DNA from: Bacteroidales bacterium
Lineage (GTDB): Bacteria; Bacteroidota; Bacteroidia; Bacteroidales; NBLH01
NCBI GenBank assembly: GCA_027083715.1
Contig: JALWNR010000855.1
Span: forward strand, 1 to 8,781
Direction of reading: 5' to 3'
DNA: 8,781 nt
Shown here one piece after another: positions 6,919 through 8,781 of the stretch. Made by a program: the position numbers and the translations under genes. Each line of letters begins with the position of its first letter. The stretch's first letter is position 1. Under the pieces are notes generated by a model. That model was not told where the DNA came from and did no database searches. It saw only the letters and a program-made list of their open reading frames with translations.

Positions 6919-7153
6919 AATGTGAATTAAGGGTTGAAAATAATTTTAAATTGCGATGCATGTATCTTTCTTTCTTTAATTAGCTTTATTACTTGCATCG
7001 CTAATACTTTAATGGTTACCAAACCCCGCATTTCGCTTCGCTTCATACGGGGCTAAAATATATCGTCCTTTCAGGACTAAGCTACAACAGTATTGCATAC
7101 AGTACATTACAACCTTTTTCTTTAAAAACATAACTTAACCCTTAATTCGCATT
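6919..7153. repeat. Structured interspersed repeat, copy 2 (MITE-like)
   Basis: This is the second copy of the repeat at 4-242, in direct orientation. Its 17-bp terminal inverted repeats are complete: AATGTGAATTAAGGGTT at 6919-6935, and at 7137-7153 the complement of AATGCGAATTAAGGGTT, one mismatch apart. The internal hairpins are conserved: the GCGATGCA stem (6953-6960 with 6993-7001), CCCCGCAT/ATACGGGG (7024-7031 with 7045-7052), and GTCCT-ttc-AGGAC (7065-7077). It has three CTTT units (6966-6977) instead of four. It sits between two genes of the same strand. Similarity to copy 1 stops abruptly at both termini, which defines the element ends. Confidence 0.87.
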
Positions 7154-7217
7154 AACAAGTAATTAGAAATCACTTGTAAAAGAAAAACAGTATAGTTATA
7201 TAAAAAACATATGTTAT

Positions 7218-7243
7218 TTTAAAGCAGAGTTGCTCTGTTTAAA
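7218..7243 (-). terminator. Possible terminator downstream of the E2 gene
   Basis: TTTAAAGCAGAG (7218-7229) pairs with CTCTGTTTAAA (7233-7243) around a 3-nt loop, 48 bp beyond the E2 stop codon. In the minus-strand transcript one pair is a C-A mismatch, and a run of six U residues comes only about 10 nt later. It is a plausible but non-canonical terminator. Confidence 0.4.
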
Positions 7244-7290
7244 TATTTAAATATCAATTAATTAATAATTAAAATAAGATAAATTCAAGC

Positions 7291-8601
7291 TTAAATTTCT
7301 CGATCAGGATTAAATCCTTCTAAAATATCAGCAAAACGTTTTATAAACATTCCGCCTAATGCTCCATCCACCACACGATGATCATATGACATAGAAACAA
7401 TCATTAATTGCCTTATTCCAATCATATCTCCTTGCGGCGATTCAATTACCGCCGGTTTCTTTTTAATGGCTCCCACTGCCAAAATAGCTACTTCCGGCTG
7501 GTTAATTATAGGTGTACCCGTAATATTTCCAAAACTTCCCAGATTAGTTATGGTAAAGGTACCACCTTGTATTTCATCAGGTTTTAGTTTATTGTTCCGC
7601 GCACGATTTGCCAAATCATTTACAGCTTTTGTCAGTCCGAGCAAATTCATATTTTCAGCCGATTTAATTACAGGAACAATCAAATTCATTGATGGTAAAG
7701 CAGTTGCCATACCAATATTTATAAAATTTTTCTTAATAATGGTATCGCCTTCCACCGAAACATTCACCATAGGAAAATCCTTCAATGCCTGAACAGCTGC
7801 CTCAATAAAAATGGGTGTAAATGTTATTTTTTCACCGTATTTTTTCAAAAAAGCATCTTTTACCTTGTTTCGCCACTGTACAATATTGGTTACATCCACT
7901 TCAATAAATGAAGTAACATGTGCAGAGGTTTGCTTGGATTTAATCATATGACCAGCAATTAGCTTACGCATTCTGTCCATTTCGATTATTTCAAAACCAT
8001 CGCTTTGGGTCATGTTTGTACTTGCAACAGTTTGTTTTTTCCGGAGATTAACAGTATTATCCGCTTTATTTTTTAAATAATTTAGAATATCCTCTTTGGT
8101 GATTCTACCTTCAATACCGGTTCCTGCAATATTGTCAAGTTCTTCGACACTAATACCTTCTTTATAAGCCACATTGCGTACTAAGGGAGATATAAATTTC
8201 CCAGTAGAAGTTTTGTTTATAAACAAAATACTTTTTGCCGGTTTCTGTTCCTCTTGTTGTACTGTCTGAACTTTCTTTTCCTCTATAAAATCAATTTTGT
8301 CGGTTGAAACTATATTTTTTATAGCACCTTCTTCTATTTGATTAGCCGGCTCCTCACTTGAACCTACATTAAGAATCGCCACAATTGCTCCAATTGGCAC
8401 CTCATCGCCTTCCTCAAACAAAAATTTCTCAATTGTGCCACTTTCTGGGGCTGTGATTTCAGAATCCACTTTATCGGTTGCGATTTCAACAAGAGCTTCG
8501 TCCTCTTCAATAAAATCACCAACATTTTTTAAAAATTTAGTAATTGTTGCCTCAGTAATTCCCTCTCCCATAGGAGGCAATTCTATCTCAATTTTAGCCA
8601 T
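7291..8601 (-). CDS. Dihydrolipoamide acyltransferase, E2 subunit of a 2-oxoacid dehydrogenase complex
   Basis: The 436-residue protein is a complete E2 core component. The N-terminal lipoyl domain (about 2-79) has the motif EIATDKVDSEITAP with the lipoylated lysine at 44. After a flexible, charged linker comes the peripheral subunit-binding domain (about 136-178; ISPLVRNVAYKEG and GTGIEGRITKEDIL). The catalytic acyltransferase domain (about 203-432) carries the active-site DHRVVDG motif with H408 and D412. E2 transfers the acyl group from lipoyl-lysine to CoA within the cytoplasmic pyruvate or branched-chain 2-oxoacid dehydrogenase complex. A single lipoyl domain and overall similarity favour a branched-chain or general 2-oxoacid E2, but sequence alone does not settle the substrate. 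No E1 or E3 gene lies within the window. ATG 8601 starts the domain exactly where relatives begin (MAKIEIELPPMGEG). Confidence 0.95.
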   Translation of the reverse strand: MAKIEIELPPMGEGITEATITKFLKNVGDFIEEDEALVEIATDKVDSEITAPESGTIEKFLFEEGDEVPIGAIVAILNVGSSEEPANQIEEGAIKNIVSTDKIDFIEEKKVQTVQQEEQKPAKSILFINKTSTGKFISPLVRNVAYKEGISVEELDNIAGTGIEGRITKEDILNYLKNKADNTVNLRKKQTVASTNMTQSDGFEIIEMDRMRKLIAGHMIKSKQTSAHVTSFIEVDVTNIVQWRNKVKDAFLKKYGEKITFTPIFIEAAVQALKDFPMVNVSVEGDTIIKKNFINIGMATALPSMNLIVPVIKSAENMNLLGLTKAVNDLANRARNNKLKPDEIQGGTFTITNLGSFGNITGTPIINQPEVAILAVGAIKKKPAVIESPQGDMIGIRQLMIVSMSYDHRVVDGALGGMFIKRFADILEGFNPDREI

Positions 8602-8736
8602 TTTTTATGTATTTTTTACAACTATTAGTCTGTTAATTAACTGATTGATTAATTTATTTTGTTTTATTTAAGGAGTTAAAGATAATAAATAATTTTTTTC
8701 TGAATTTATTTTGTTTTTTGCTGATTAATTTTGAGT

Positions 8737-8781
8737 AATTATTATTTTGTTCTTCAACTGTTGAAGAACAAAATAATAATT
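8737..8781. repeat. Perfect 45-bp palindrome at the right end of the window
   Basis: Two perfectly complementary 22-bp arms (8737-8758 and 8760-8781) surround a single T at 8759, with CTTCAACTGTTGAAG at the centre. The right arm ends on the last base of the window. It could be a bidirectional terminator, a dyad binding site upstream of the E2 gene, or a fold-back artefact at a contig end. The near-absent loop is unusual for a terminator. Confidence 0.8.

Noticed and set aside
4..7153. CRISPR array
   Set aside because: There are only two long copies nearly 7 kb apart, with no regular spacers and no cas genes.
6919..7153. Target-site duplication around the repeat
   Set aside because: The bases outside the two termini (GC/AAC in copy 2, ATT/AAT in copy 1) show no convincing direct duplication, so no insertion mechanism can be claimed.
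7155..7177. ACAAGT/ACTTGT inverted repeat just after repeat copy 2, as a terminator
   Set aside because: The stem is only 6 bp with an 11-nt loop, and no T tract follows on the minus strand.
7466..7792. 108-codon plus-strand frame inside the E2 gene, and a 69-codon frame at 8435-8644
   Set aside because: Both are antisense to conserved E2 domains, and nothing supports their expression.

Overview
The window looks like chromosomal DNA of a Bacteroidota bacterium, possibly a complete metagenomic contig. The evidence is strong A+T richness, promoter-like sites of the Bacteroidota type (TTTG about 17-18 bp before TAnnTTTG), few Shine-Dalgarno sequences, and two gene families typical of the phylum: large eight-helix FtsX/MacB-like permeases, and TPR + PD40 + OmpA proteins with the domain order of PorE (PG1058) of the type IX secretion system. 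I cannot assign a genus.

Layout. Bases 4-241 hold the first copy of a structured repeat of about 235 bp. A rho-independent terminator (267-289) and a promoter (372-401) follow, then a YdeI/OmdA-family gene (444-1007, +) with its own weak terminator. After a 320-bp gap comes an 803-residue MacB/FtsX-type permease (1329-3740, +). It converges on a minus-strand pair: a PorE-like OmpA/PD40 protein (4338-6515, -) and, 17 bp downstream, a GNAT acetyltransferase (3784-4320, -). The convergent ends share a perfect 22-bp inverted repeat that contains both stop codons. Upstream of the PorE-like gene is an A+T-rich leader with two candidate minus-strand promoters. The second copy of the repeat (6919-7153) follows in the same orientation, then a lipoate-dependent 2-oxoacid dehydrogenase E2 gene (7291-8601, -). 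The last 45 bases form a perfect palindrome ending on the final base.

The genes do not form one pathway. The PorE-like and GNAT genes probably form a transcription unit. The permease is a cell-envelope exporter-type subunit without an ATPase in view, and the E2 is central carbon metabolism without its E1 or E3 in view. The least ordinary element is the repeat: 17-bp terminal inverted repeats enclosing several hairpins, no coding capacity, two copies about 97% identical. It looks like a MITE-like or other small non-autonomous mobile or structured element. I see no CRISPR array, tRNA, rRNA, phage or defence genes, and no convincing new multi-gene system.
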